Below are positions 18,231 through 26,366 of a DNA stretch of 64,000 nt, in pieces; within the stretch, counting starts at the first letter, position 1, and every line of letters begins with the position of its first letter. The notes under the pieces are model-generated. The model was given only the letters and a program-made list of their open reading frames with translations. It searched no databases and had not been told where the DNA came from. This stretch comes from Butyrivibrio sp. MC2013 (GTDB taxonomy: Bacteria; Bacillota; Clostridia; Lachnospirales; Lachnospiraceae). The stretch spans positions 1 through 64,000 of the forward strand of contig NZ_AUKE01000007.1 of NCBI RefSeq assembly GCF_000424585.1. Reading direction: 5' to 3'. The position numbers and the translations under genes were made by a program.

Positions 18231-19157
18231 TTATCCTTTAATAGAACCTACGTATACACCCTTAACAAAATATTTTTGAAGGAAGGGATATACACATAGT
18301 ATTGGCAGAGTAGCTATTACTGTTACGCAATATTTTACAAGCTCTCTATATGCAGTAGCGCCCTGAACGCTATTGATAGATACTCCTCCGGCGCTTCCCA
18401 CGCTGGACATTGAGGTATCATTCATTACCAGTATCTCCTTGAGCAGAAGCTGCAGAGGATACAGCTCCCTATCTGCCAGGAGCACCATGGCATTGAACCA
18501 TGAATTCCAGTTACCTACCAGATAATATAGGAAGATAACAGCCAGTACCGGCTTAGACAGTGGCAGTATCACCTTTAAAAGAGTCTGCGCCTGCCCTGCC
18601 CCGTCTATGATCGCAGCCTCTTCCAGTTCATAAGGCAATCCCTGGAAACCGGTCCTTAAGATGATCATATTCCATGTATTAAGCGCGGTCGGAAGGATCA
18701 TTGCAGCCAGATTGTTATACATACCTATGTTCTTCATGATAAGGAACCAGGGTATGAGACCACCACCAAAGAACATGGTTACAGTGATCATGAGCATTAC
18801 AGGTCCTTTAAAAAGGAGGTCCCTTCTGGAGAGCGCATATGCTCCGCATATTGTAAAAATCATATTTACCGCTGTTCCCAGACCTACATACACAAGAGTA
18901 TTCTTAAATCCCACAAGAATACTGGAATCCTTAAAGACCAGTCTATATCCGTTAAGTGACGCTTCCCCAAGGGGCTTTAGCAGTATACCCTGATGCTTAA
19001 TAAGAAGTGACGGATCACTTATAGAAGCAAGTATTACATGAAGTATCGGGTAGAAACATACAAGCGTCAGTATAGTCAAAAAAGAATAATTGATCAGATT
19101 AAATAATATGTTGGAAGGTTTATATCTCCCAATCTTGCTCTTTTGCTCTTTTGCCAT
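18231..19157 (-). CDS. Sugar ABC transporter permease, LplC type
   Basis: A 308-aa inner-membrane permease with six predicted helices. The EAA loop reads ELEEAAIIDGAGQAQTLLKVILPLSKPV, with the conserved EAA-x3-G. The C-terminus FVKGVYVGSIKG is typical of the LplC/YtcP group that imports complex oligosaccharides. It pairs with the LplB-type permease 27 nt upstream. No ATPase gene is in the operon; such systems use a shared MsmX-like ATPase encoded elsewhere. Confidence 0.93.
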   Translation of the reverse strand: MAKEQKSKIGRYKPSNILFNLINYSFLTILTLVCFYPILHVILASISDPSLLIKHQGILLKPLGEASLNGYRLVFKDSSILVGFKNTLVYVGLGTAVNMIFTICGAYALSRRDLLFKGPVMLMITVTMFFGGGLIPWFLIMKNIGMYNNLAAMILPTALNTWNMIILRTGFQGLPYELEEAAIIDGAGQAQTLLKVILPLSKPVLAVIFLYYLVGNWNSWFNAMVLLADRELYPLQLLLKEILVMNDTSMSSVGSAGGVSINSVQGATAYRELVKYCVTVIATLPILCVYPFLQKYFVKGVYVGSIKG

Positions 19158-19184
19158 AATCTATCTCCGTTTCAGCTTCTCTTA

Positions 19185-20132
19185 TCAGAACACATACACA
19201 TCTGTATGCTTCTTGGCGATCTTGTTGGTGATATACAGCAGCAGGAAATTCACTATACTGCTCACCAGTCCCACAGCAGTAGAGAAGCTGTAGCTGGCCT
19301 CCTGAAGGCCTCGCCTGTACACATATGTAGCTATTACATCCGCAGTTTCATATGTAAGTGAATTGTATAAGAGAATGATCTTCTCATGACCTGATGCCAT
19401 AAGTCCACCTACGGCAAAAATAAAGAGGATCATGATAGTGGGCATGATCTGGGGAATGGTGATATGAATCATCTTTTTAAACCTTCCCGCTCCGTCTATG
19501 TCCGCTGCCTCATACAGTCCCGGATCAATAGAGCTCATGGCCGAGAGATAGATGATACTGTCCCAGCCCACATTTTGCCATATACCACTGATGGTATAGA
19601 TAGGCCTGAACATTGATGCAAATCCTAAAAGAGAACCGTGACTTGTTCCTGTGATCGCATCAACCAGCTGTGTCACAATACCTCCGGGCTGGGTAAAGAT
19701 GTGGATCATACCACATATTACAACCAGTGAGATAAAATGAGGCATATATGTTATAGTCTGCACCAGCTTCTTGAACTTCATATTCTTAACTTCATTCAAA
19801 AGAAGAGAGAGAATGATAGGTGCAGTAAATCCTAAAGCAAGTCCCCAAAGATTCAAAAGGAAAGTATTTTTAACAGTTCTGAAAAAATAAGGTCCCGTAA
19901 AGAAGTCAATGAAGTGTTTAAATCCTACATTTTTACTGCGTGCAAATCCAAGAAGGGGTTTAAAATCCTTAAATGCTATAGAGATTCCCCCCATAGGTGC
20001 ATAGCAAAAAACCAAATACCAAATTATGATGGGTACCAGAAGAAGATAAGCAAACCAGTTCTTTTTAAAGTCCTTTCTGATAGCATCCTTAGTAAATCTC
20101 TTTTCCTTTTTCTTTGTCTCGGGTGCTTTCAT
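19185..20132 (-). CDS. Sugar ABC transporter permease, LplB type
   Basis: A 315-aa permease with six predicted helices after a basic cytoplasmic N-terminus. Typical LplB features are WFAYLLLVPIIIWYLVFCYAPMGG and an EAA loop GLYEAADIDGAGRFKKMIHI. The ATG at 20132 follows AAAGGATTGAT; an in-frame TTG 18 nt further up has no site. It partners the LplC-type permease and the lipoprotein encoded upstream. Confidence 0.92.
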   Translation of the reverse strand: MKAPETKKKEKRFTKDAIRKDFKKNWFAYLLLVPIIIWYLVFCYAPMGGISIAFKDFKPLLGFARSKNVGFKHFIDFFTGPYFFRTVKNTFLLNLWGLALGFTAPIILSLLLNEVKNMKFKKLVQTITYMPHFISLVVICGMIHIFTQPGGIVTQLVDAITGTSHGSLLGFASMFRPIYTISGIWQNVGWDSIIYLSAMSSIDPGLYEAADIDGAGRFKKMIHITIPQIMPTIMILFIFAVGGLMASGHEKIILLYNSLTYETADVIATYVYRRGLQEASYSFSTAVGLVSSIVNFLLLYITNKIAKKHTDVYVF

Positions 20133-20209
20133 ATCAATCCTTTCATTCAAAGCTGCCCTCCGTTATTTAGCGGCAGCATCAGCTCTGACTGTCCCTTTAT
20201 TTACGCCCC

Positions 20210-20241
20210 AAAAGTGCTGCCCGAATTACTTCGGGCAGCAC
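20210..20241 (-). terminator. Intercistronic hairpin after the solute-binding protein gene
   Basis: A perfect 12-bp stem (GTGCTGCCCGAA / TTCGGGCAGCAC, 4-nt loop) followed by TTTT on the minus strand, 17 nt after the lipoprotein stop and before the permease genes. It probably works as a partial terminator or 3' stabiliser, giving more binding protein than permease. Confidence 0.75.
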
Positions 20242-20257
20242 ACCCTATTGGCAATAA

Positions 20258-22033
20258 TTAGCGGTTGTTATATCTGTCAAGTGCTGTCTGATAAAGTGCT
20301 ACAAATTCATCAAGGCCCTGATCCTTTGCATTCTGAAGGAATTCATCATATGCATCCAGATCAAGCTGTCCCATGATGATCTTGGAGAAGTATTCATTTC
20401 TCATAGTTGAAAGAACTGTTCCAAGCTCAGCCTCTCTTGCGCTCTCATCTGATGTGAAGCTGATAGGAGGCATGGTAGGTGAATCATCCATAGTTGTTGT
20501 CCAGTATTCTCTGATATCTCCGGAGTAGGAGCCTTCAGCTGTGATCAGAGGATTGGAGTTGTGCTCATCACGAATATTTGCAAAGCTGTGGATACGATAC
20601 TTCCAGATCAGGTTACTAAGAGGCTGATTGTCAGGATCGTTATACATCAGACCTTCTTTGAAGAAATAAGGAAGTCCGTTTTCATCGATGAGATGTACAT
20701 CACCGTAAGAACCATAGTTGTAGATTTCCCAGCCCTTCTTGGTGTATGCAAAATCCAGGAATGCCATAGCTGCTTCAACATTGTCACACTGTGTTGTGAT
20801 AGCTGCAGTAGTACCGGTTGACTTAAAGTTCTTATATGTCTGTCTTGACTTGTCTCCCTTATTAAGTACAGGGTTAAGGCATGCTACGAAATCGATATCA
20901 TTGTCCTCTTTCCAGTAGCCCCACATTGTATCAGGTGAATCCATCATTACAGCACAGTCATCAGAACAAGCCTCAGCCATTCTCTGGTTAAAGTCTGCTG
21001 TAGCCCAGTCTGAGTTGAGAAGGCCCTCTTCATACCACTGTCTCATAGTAGCCAGATACTCCTTGGCACCTTCCTGTGCAGGTCCCCACTGAGCTTTGCC
21101 GTTATCATCCACAAACATCCAGTCCCAGGCTCCGTATGCACCATTGATGATACCTGTGAAAATCTGGCCATATGTGGAACCATAGTTAAGAGGCTCATTG
21201 TAGCCTTTTTCCTTACAAGCTACCAGGAAATCATGAAGCTCATCTACAGTTTCCGGAACAGGCAGACCTGTTGCATCCAGTGCTTCCTGCTTGATCAAAA
21301 GACCAAACCAGCACCATTCGTTATAAGGAGCCTCACCGTATACTGCACCGATGATACCGTCATCTGTGATAGAAGTTTTACGTCTGTCTTCATCAGACTG
21401 TCTCCATGCTGAATAGTTGGGCATTCCCTCTTCGATAATATCTGTGAGATCAAGGTAAGCACCCTCATTAACACCTGCTGAAATACCACCGGGATATCTG
21501 CCTGCATCAATGATGATGTCCGGAAGATCTCCGCCTGCTATCATGGTATTGAACTCTGTTCCTTCTTCACCCAATGTAGGAACAATGAAGTTGAGCTTGA
21601 TGCCTGTAAGCTCTTCAACCTGTTTAAATACCCTCTGCTCATTAAGATCGCCGCATACAGAAGCAAGGATTGAATTGGAAGGCATCCATACATCCAGTGT
21701 TACATCCCCCTGAACAGGGTATGCGGAATAGTCATTAGGGATCACAGTATCAAACACATCTCCCAGATATGTATCATTGAGAGTAGTATTTACAGCAGTG
21801 ACCTCATCCTCTGTAGGAGCTGTGTTTCCTCTAAGTGAGCTCAGGTCCTCTGCAGGAGCTGCTGCAGGAGTCTCTGTATCAGCATTTGAATCAGACTCAG
21901 CTGTGTCCTCTGCTGCAGTCTCGGTCTTTACTGCATCATCCCCACCTTTGTCTGATGCGTCAGAGCCGCATCCTGCTACTGTTCCAATGATCATGGATGA
22001 TAACAGCAGCATACTGACAAGTTTCTTTTTCAT
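20258..22033 (-). CDS. Extracellular solute-binding lipoprotein, LplA type
   Basis: A 591-aa lipoprotein with signal peptide and lipobox TVAGC (lipidated Cys22), then an acidic Ala/Asp/Glu-rich spacer to about residue 65 and a large type-1 extracellular solute-binding fold. Size and the C-terminal ALDRYNNR fit the LplA group that captures complex oligosaccharides. It is the first gene of an operon with LplB, LplC and GH2. GGAGG precedes the ATG. Expression is likely controlled by the operator-like repeats upstream. Confidence 0.92.
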   Translation of the reverse strand: MKKKLVSMLLLSSMIIGTVAGCGSDASDKGGDDAVKTETAAEDTAESDSNADTETPAAAPAEDLSSLRGNTAPTEDEVTAVNTTLNDTYLGDVFDTVIPNDYSAYPVQGDVTLDVWMPSNSILASVCGDLNEQRVFKQVEELTGIKLNFIVPTLGEEGTEFNTMIAGGDLPDIIIDAGRYPGGISAGVNEGAYLDLTDIIEEGMPNYSAWRQSDEDRRKTSITDDGIIGAVYGEAPYNEWCWFGLLIKQEALDATGLPVPETVDELHDFLVACKEKGYNEPLNYGSTYGQIFTGIINGAYGAWDWMFVDDNGKAQWGPAQEGAKEYLATMRQWYEEGLLNSDWATADFNQRMAEACSDDCAVMMDSPDTMWGYWKEDNDIDFVACLNPVLNKGDKSRQTYKNFKSTGTTAAITTQCDNVEAAMAFLDFAYTKKGWEIYNYGSYGDVHLIDENGLPYFFKEGLMYNDPDNQPLSNLIWKYRIHSFANIRDEHNSNPLITAEGSYSGDIREYWTTTMDDSPTMPPISFTSDESAREAELGTVLSTMRNEYFSKIIMGQLDLDAYDEFLQNAKDQGLDEFVALYQTALDRYNNR

Positions 22034-22068
22034 CTTTTTTCCTCCGTTTTCTTAATATGTTGTCTCTA

Positions 22069-22085
22069 CCCGGATACTATCCGGG
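22069..22085 (-). other. 5'UTR hairpin of the solute-binding protein mRNA
   Basis: CCCGGATA-G-TATCCGGG is a perfect 17-nt palindrome about 35 nt before the start codon and downstream of the predicted transcription start. It could stabilise the mRNA or be an operator half-pair; nothing in the sequence decides. Confidence 0.4.
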
Positions 22086-22109
22086 GCCTTACCTACTGCA
22101 TTCTTTATC

Positions 22110-22398
22110 AACACATTTTCTGTTGCTTTATGATTCGATTCTAGAACCCCGGGCATATATTCGTCAATTGTTTAAAACATAATTTTTGTTGTTAGCTTTT
22201 TGTGCAATTATGCCAAAAGCCCTTTTTCTTTTTGCGCATTTAAGCTTTTTCCCATCAGTAATTATTGTCCGCCTAACACCGAGCACAAATTTCATGTCAA
22301 AAAACTATAGCTTATCGACATATTTTTTGTTATAGTTCTATTATAGCCTTTCAGATACCCCAAACGGCAGATTCAATTTTATCAACATATTTTATGTT
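22110..22398. repeat. Four copies of a 15-nt operator-like motif
   Basis: Copies AACACATTTTCTGTT (22110-22124), AACATAATTTTTGTT (22176-22190), GACATATTTTTTGTT (22317-22331) and AACATATTTTATGTT (22384-22398) share the consensus AACATATTTTNTGTT; the last is an almost perfect palindrome. They are paired at 66 and 67 nt centre to centre. Two flank the minus-strand promoter and one lies just before the plus-strand promoter. This is the arrangement expected for a repressor or activator controlling both transcription units; the protein is unknown. Confidence 0.6.
22138..22167 (-). promoter_or_regulatory. Promoter of the LplABC-GH2 operon
   Basis: TTGACG (22162-22167) and TAGAAT (22138-22143) with an 18-nt spacer on the minus strand. 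An operator-like repeat abuts the -35 side (22176-22190) and another covers about +10 to +25 (22110-22124). Confidence 0.65.
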
Positions 22399-22410
22399 TA
22401 AGAACACGGG

Positions 22411-22438
22411 TTACAGACATAATTTCACGCTATATAAG
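22411..22438 (+). promoter_or_regulatory. Candidate promoter of the GH43 gene
   Basis: TTACAG (22411-22416) and TATAAG (22433-22438) with a 16-nt spacer, just downstream of the palindromic operator-like copy at 22384-22398. The 5'UTR would then be very short (about 13 nt). Confidence 0.4.
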
Positions 22439-22457
22439 AAGAGGAGCATCTGCTAAT

Positions 22458-24053
22458 ATGAAACACAGAAGAAAACGATCCGCTCCTGTCCTTGCAGCAG
22501 CACTTCTGATAAGCTGCATGGCAGTCGCCTGCGGCAAAGCGGCGCCTGCAGGGCAAGAACAGCAAAACAGCACGACAGACCAAGCATCTATTAACGAAGA
22601 AAGTACATCAGGGGAAAACGATATGGAACAAAGCACCGGAAACTACAACGAAACAATTACACTTCACACAGACTCTTCAGACATTGCATTCAAAAATGAT
22701 CTGGGCGTTACAGATATAGGAGATCCCTTTATGCTCAGAATCTCCGAAAATGAATATTATATGTACTGCACCTCAGCGCCTAACGGCTTTTACTGCTGGA
22801 GGTCCACAGACATGATCCACTGGACAGACAAGAAGATGTGCTATATCAAACAGCCTGATTCCTGGTGTGTAGACTGCTTCTGGGCTCCCGAGGTATGCGA
22901 GTGGGAAGGCAGGTACTATATGTTCTATACAGCAAAGAACCAGGGCGGCAGTCTGCGCATAGGTCTTGCCATCTCCGACAGTCCTGCAGGACCCTTTACA
23001 GATTATGCCAATAAGCCCCTCATAGATCCCGGCTATGCAGTCATAGATGCCAACATCTTTATAGACGAAGACGGCTCCAAATATCTCTATTATGTAAGGG
23101 ACTGTTCTGAAAATGTCATAACAGGCATCCATACAAGCCAGATATACGGCGTAAAACTCTCAGACGATATGCTGTCAATCGATGGAGAAGCAGTCCTGCT
23201 CACCACTCCTGAGCAGAGCTGGGAGAGAGCTTCCGGCAACTATGTATGGAACGAAGGCCCGGAAATGTTAAAGCATGACGGTAAATACTACCTGGCTTAT
23301 TCTGCCAACTATTTCGAGGATCCTGCATACTCTCTTGGCTACGCTGTATCTGATTCACCTATGGGCCCCTTTGCCAAAGCCGATCATAATCCCATCCTGA
23401 CTTCCATCGGCCTTGGCGACGTATCGGGAACAGGTCACCACAGCTTTGTCCCCTCTCCCGATATGAGCCAGATCTGGGCAGCCTATCACAGCCATACCAG
23501 TGTCAAAGCACCTTCCGGCAACCGCAAGGTCAATCTTGCCGAAGTCAAGTTTGACAGCGAAGGCAGGATGTTCATAAACGGACCGCTTACCTGCATGCAG
23601 CCTGCTCCTTCAGGAAGCCTTGCAACTGATATCTCCACGGACTTCAAGGCCCTGATAGGAGATAAAGAAGCCGGCGCACTTACCGATTCACTCATAGTCA
23701 GTCACAGAAAAGGCAAGTACAAGACAGACCCTTCTCTTGTAGCTTCACAGGCTATCGACCTGTCCGGCGGCGAAGGCGAGATTGTGATCAGCAGCAAAGA
23801 CGCTTCTGCCAAAAAGATCTCAGGTATCGCACTCTATGCAGGAAGCAGTGATATTCCGGAAGGCATTTCCGTGCGCCTGAAATTTTCAGATAACGATTAT
23901 TCAGATGCATATATTACAGATGATACTAACAGCTCAGTCATAATGCTCTCCTTTGACCCTGTGGAGACAGGTAAGATCACCGTAATACTGAGTTCTGATA
24001 ACAAAGATATCTTAGAGGTTAGCCTCTCTGAGATCGCAGTTATCGCTAAATAA
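22458..24053 (+). CDS. Glycoside hydrolase family 43 lipoprotein
   Basis: A 531-aa lipoprotein with lipobox MAVAC (Cys25), a low-complexity linker to about residue 75, then a five-bladed GH43 propeller: DIGDPFMLR supplies the catalytic base Asp, IDANIFIDEDGSKYLYYV the pKa-modulating Asp, NEGPEMLKHDGKYYL the acid Glu, and GTGHHSFV the central His. The last ~130 residues form a beta-sandwich. GH43 enzymes mainly cleave arabinose or xylose linkages. It sits on the outer membrane face and is transcribed away from the importer operon under shared operators, so it probably releases the sugar that the importer takes up. Confidence 0.88.
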   Translation: MKHRRKRSAPVLAAALLISCMAVACGKAAPAGQEQQNSTTDQASINEESTSGENDMEQSTGNYNETITLHTDSSDIAFKNDLGVTDIGDPFMLRISENEYYMYCTSAPNGFYCWRSTDMIHWTDKKMCYIKQPDSWCVDCFWAPEVCEWEGRYYMFYTAKNQGGSLRIGLAISDSPAGPFTDYANKPLIDPGYAVIDANIFIDEDGSKYLYYVRDCSENVITGIHTSQIYGVKLSDDMLSIDGEAVLLTTPEQSWERASGNYVWNEGPEMLKHDGKYYLAYSANYFEDPAYSLGYAVSDSPMGPFAKADHNPILTSIGLGDVSGTGHHSFVPSPDMSQIWAAYHSHTSVKAPSGNRKVNLAEVKFDSEGRMFINGPLTCMQPAPSGSLATDISTDFKALIGDKEAGALTDSLIVSHRKGKYKTDPSLVASQAIDLSGGEGEIVISSKDASAKKISGIALYAGSSDIPEGISVRLKFSDNDYSDAYITDDTNSSVIMLSFDPVETGKITVILSSDNKDILEVSLSEIAVIAK

Positions 24054-24137
24054 GCTTTTATCCCTCCTTTGTTAGGTTTACCCCGCCTCCACGTCATGTG
24101 CTTTATTGCAAGCTAGTGAAGGAAATACTCTGAAAAA

Positions 24138-24176
24138 GAAGAAGCCCATCCCATCGGGGACCGGGCTTCTTCTTTT
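24138..24176 (+). terminator. Rho-independent terminator after the GH43 gene
   Basis: GAAGAAGCCC...GGGCTTCTTC followed by TTTT on the plus strand, 85 nt after the stop; the A-run before and T-run after extend the stem to about 14 bp. It separates the GH43 gene from the ThuA gene. Confidence 0.88.
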
Positions 24177-24302
24177 ATGCAAAAGCAGCAATAATGCGAT
24201 ATTCTATAATGGCAAAGCTGAGGTATACTATGTATATCATTAGAAAAAATAGTATTATTAAATATGCATTATTAGATGACATTTAAGACTTGGAGAGGAA
24301 AT

Positions 24303-24968
24303 ATGAGCGAACTGGTTAAAATACTGGTATTATGCGATGACATCTGGCATCCTGCAGAAGTGATAGAAAGAGGGCTGGCAGACCTTGACGGCAAGCTGGC
24401 CTCCTTTGACTTTGTCAAAGATCCCAAGGACATTCTGACTCCTGACTTTATCAAAGACTATCCCATTATCATGAACTGCAAGTCACACAATCTCACATCA
24501 GGCAACAGCGCAGACTGGTTCGAAAATGGAGTGAGCGAAGTAGGCCCTGCAGAGCTTGAAGAATACGTAAGAGAGGGAGGAGCCATCCTGTCTGTACACG
24601 CAGGCAATACCTACAATGATGATCATTCTCCTGACTACGCTGCCCTTATAGGAAACAAGTTCGTCACCCATCCCCCAAGGTGCGAGGTGACCATATATCC
24701 GGAAGGAGATCATCCCATCACCCGCGGCATAACACCTTTTACTATCAGAGATGAACATTATGAGATAGAACTCACAGGCGAAGGACACGATGTATTCTTG
24801 ACTTCCGTTTCAGAGTCCGGCGGCAGGCAGGTTGCAGGTTATACCAAAGAATCAAGAAAAGGCAGGATATGCATCCTGACTCCGGGACACATCCTGTCTG
24901 TTTGGAAGGACGAGAATTTCAGGCTCCTTCTTGGAAATGCCATTAACTGGTGCTTAGGCAGTATCTGA
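24303..24968 (+). CDS. ThuA domain-containing protein
   Basis: A 221-aa cytosolic protein with a ThuA-like, glutamine-amidotransferase-like fold: KILVLCDDIWHPAEVIERGL at the N-terminus, EYVREGGAILSVHAGNTYND (glutamine-amidotransferase-like turn with Ser-Val-His rather than Cys), HPPRCEVTIYPEGDHPITRG, IRDEHYEIE and GRICILTPGH at the end. ThuA-type proteins occur in sugar-use clusters; for some a sugar-oxidising role is known, but the reaction is unclear for most. The ATG at 24303 follows GGAGAGG; an upstream in-frame ATG has no site. It converges on proA. Confidence 0.85.
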   Translation: MSELVKILVLCDDIWHPAEVIERGLADLDGKLASFDFVKDPKDILTPDFIKDYPIIMNCKSHNLTSGNSADWFENGVSEVGPAELEEYVREGGAILSVHAGNTYNDDHSPDYAALIGNKFVTHPPRCEVTIYPEGDHPITRGITPFTIRDEHYEIELTGEGHDVFLTSVSESGGRQVAGYTKESRKGRICILTPGHILSVWKDENFRLLLGNAINWCLGSI

Positions 24969-24999
24969 CAGGGCCCTGCCCCAGGGCATACCAATTATA

Positions 25000-26307
25000 T
25001 CAGATCAGATCTTTATGCTTGAAGATCTTCTCTCCCGATGCATATTCAGCTACAATCTGACCATTGCCTGTAAGAGTGTACTTGTAAGTCACAAGGCCGT
25101 CCAGGCCCACAGGACCTCTTGCATGAAGCTTACCTGTGGATATGCCCACCTCAGCTCCAAAGCCGTATCTAAAGCCATCGGCAAATCTTGTTGATACGTT
25201 CCTGTATACGCCGGCACTGTCCACCATCTGCATGAATCTCTCAGCCTTACGATCATCAGTTGTTATTATGGAATCTGTATGATGTGATCCAAATCTGTTG
25301 ATGTGACTGATAGCTTCATCAACATCGTCTACCAGCTTAAGAGATATGATCAGGTCATTGTATTCTGTTGCAAAGTCGTCTTCGTTCATGACTTCCATTC
25401 CCTGAGCCGCTTCAGGAATGGAAGCTTCCAATATATCCCTGCACTCCTTGGTACCCCTGAGGGTCACTCCTACTTCTCTAAGACGAGCAGCCAGGCGAGG
25501 CAGAAACTCTTTTGCGATCTTCCTGTTTATCAGCACTGTCTCTACAGCATTGCAGGCTGCAGGATACTGGATCTTGGCATCTGTGATCACCTTAAGAGCC
25601 AGCTCCTCATCCATCTCATCATCTGCATAGATATGACATATACCGGAAGAATGGCCCATTACAGGGATCTTTGTATGCTCCATGATATATCTTACAAAGG
25701 AATTGGAACCCCTTGGAATTATCAGATCCACTTCTTCATCACACTCCAAAAGCTCATCTATCTCATTGTGGAGCTCTGCCTGAAGGAGACTCTCTCCGGG
25801 AAGTCCTGCTTTCTCAACACTTTCCCTGATTATCTCAAAGAGCACCTTGTTGGTAGCAGCAGTCTCCTTGCCGCCCTTTAATACAGCACAGTTACCGGAT
25901 TTGATACACAGAGAAGCCACCTGGATCATGGCATCAGGCCTTGCTTCAAAGATAACACCGATCACACCAATGGGCACACTGAGCTTTGTCAGTATGAGGC
26001 CTTCATCAAGCTGCCTCTTTAACAGCTGCTTTCCCAGAGGATCAGGAAGCTCACTAAGCTGTTTAAGACCTGCTATGGAATCTCTCATTTTCACTTCATC
26101 ATATTTCAGACGCTTCATGATAGAGGCCGCAAGACCTGCTTTTGCAGCATTTTCCATATCTATGGTATTAGCATTAAATACTTCTTCTTTTCTCTCCGAC
26201 AAAAGCTCTGCAATTATCTCCAAAGCCTTATTTCTCTGATCTATGGATGACGCAGCAAGGCCGGGAGCAGCCAGGCTCATCTTCTTTATCTCTTCACGCA
26301 TATTCAT
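25000..26307 (-). CDS. proA: Glutamate-5-semialdehyde dehydrogenase (gamma-glutamyl phosphate reductase)
   Basis: A 435-aa cytosolic enzyme that reduces gamma-glutamyl phosphate with NADPH in proline synthesis. Seen: VPIGVIGVIFEARPDA, LIIPRGSNSFVRYI, the catalytic Cys in QYPAACNAVETVL, and the ProA-typical ending GLDGLVTYKYTLTGNGQIV. It is about 20 residues longer than the usual ~415. AAGGAAG is 7 nt before the ATG. The partner proB is not in the window. It lies 59 nt after the Lon-like gene and may be co-transcribed with it. Confidence 0.97.
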   Translation of the reverse strand: MNMREEIKKMSLAAPGLAASSIDQRNKALEIIAELLSERKEEVFNANTIDMENAAKAGLAASIMKRLKYDEVKMRDSIAGLKQLSELPDPLGKQLLKRQLDEGLILTKLSVPIGVIGVIFEARPDAMIQVASLCIKSGNCAVLKGGKETAATNKVLFEIIRESVEKAGLPGESLLQAELHNEIDELLECDEEVDLIIPRGSNSFVRYIMEHTKIPVMGHSSGICHIYADDEMDEELALKVITDAKIQYPAACNAVETVLINRKIAKEFLPRLAARLREVGVTLRGTKECRDILEASIPEAAQGMEVMNEDDFATEYNDLIISLKLVDDVDEAISHINRFGSHHTDSIITTDDRKAERFMQMVDSAGVYRNVSTRFADGFRYGFGAEVGISTGKLHARGPVGLDGLVTYKYTLTGNGQIVAEYASGEKIFKHKDLI

Positions 26308-26366
26308 AGGGCAGCTTCCTTTGCTATATCTTATTTTTTGTCATCTGTTATAACATCCGACAGGAT

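Larger units (their letters stand above)
22034..22457. promoter_or_regulatory. Divergent regulatory region between importer operon and GH43
   Basis: This 424-nt non-coding stretch holds a good minus-strand promoter, a plus-strand promoter candidate, a 5'UTR hairpin and four copies of a 15-nt motif. No small gene or tRNA is apparent. Confidence 0.7.
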
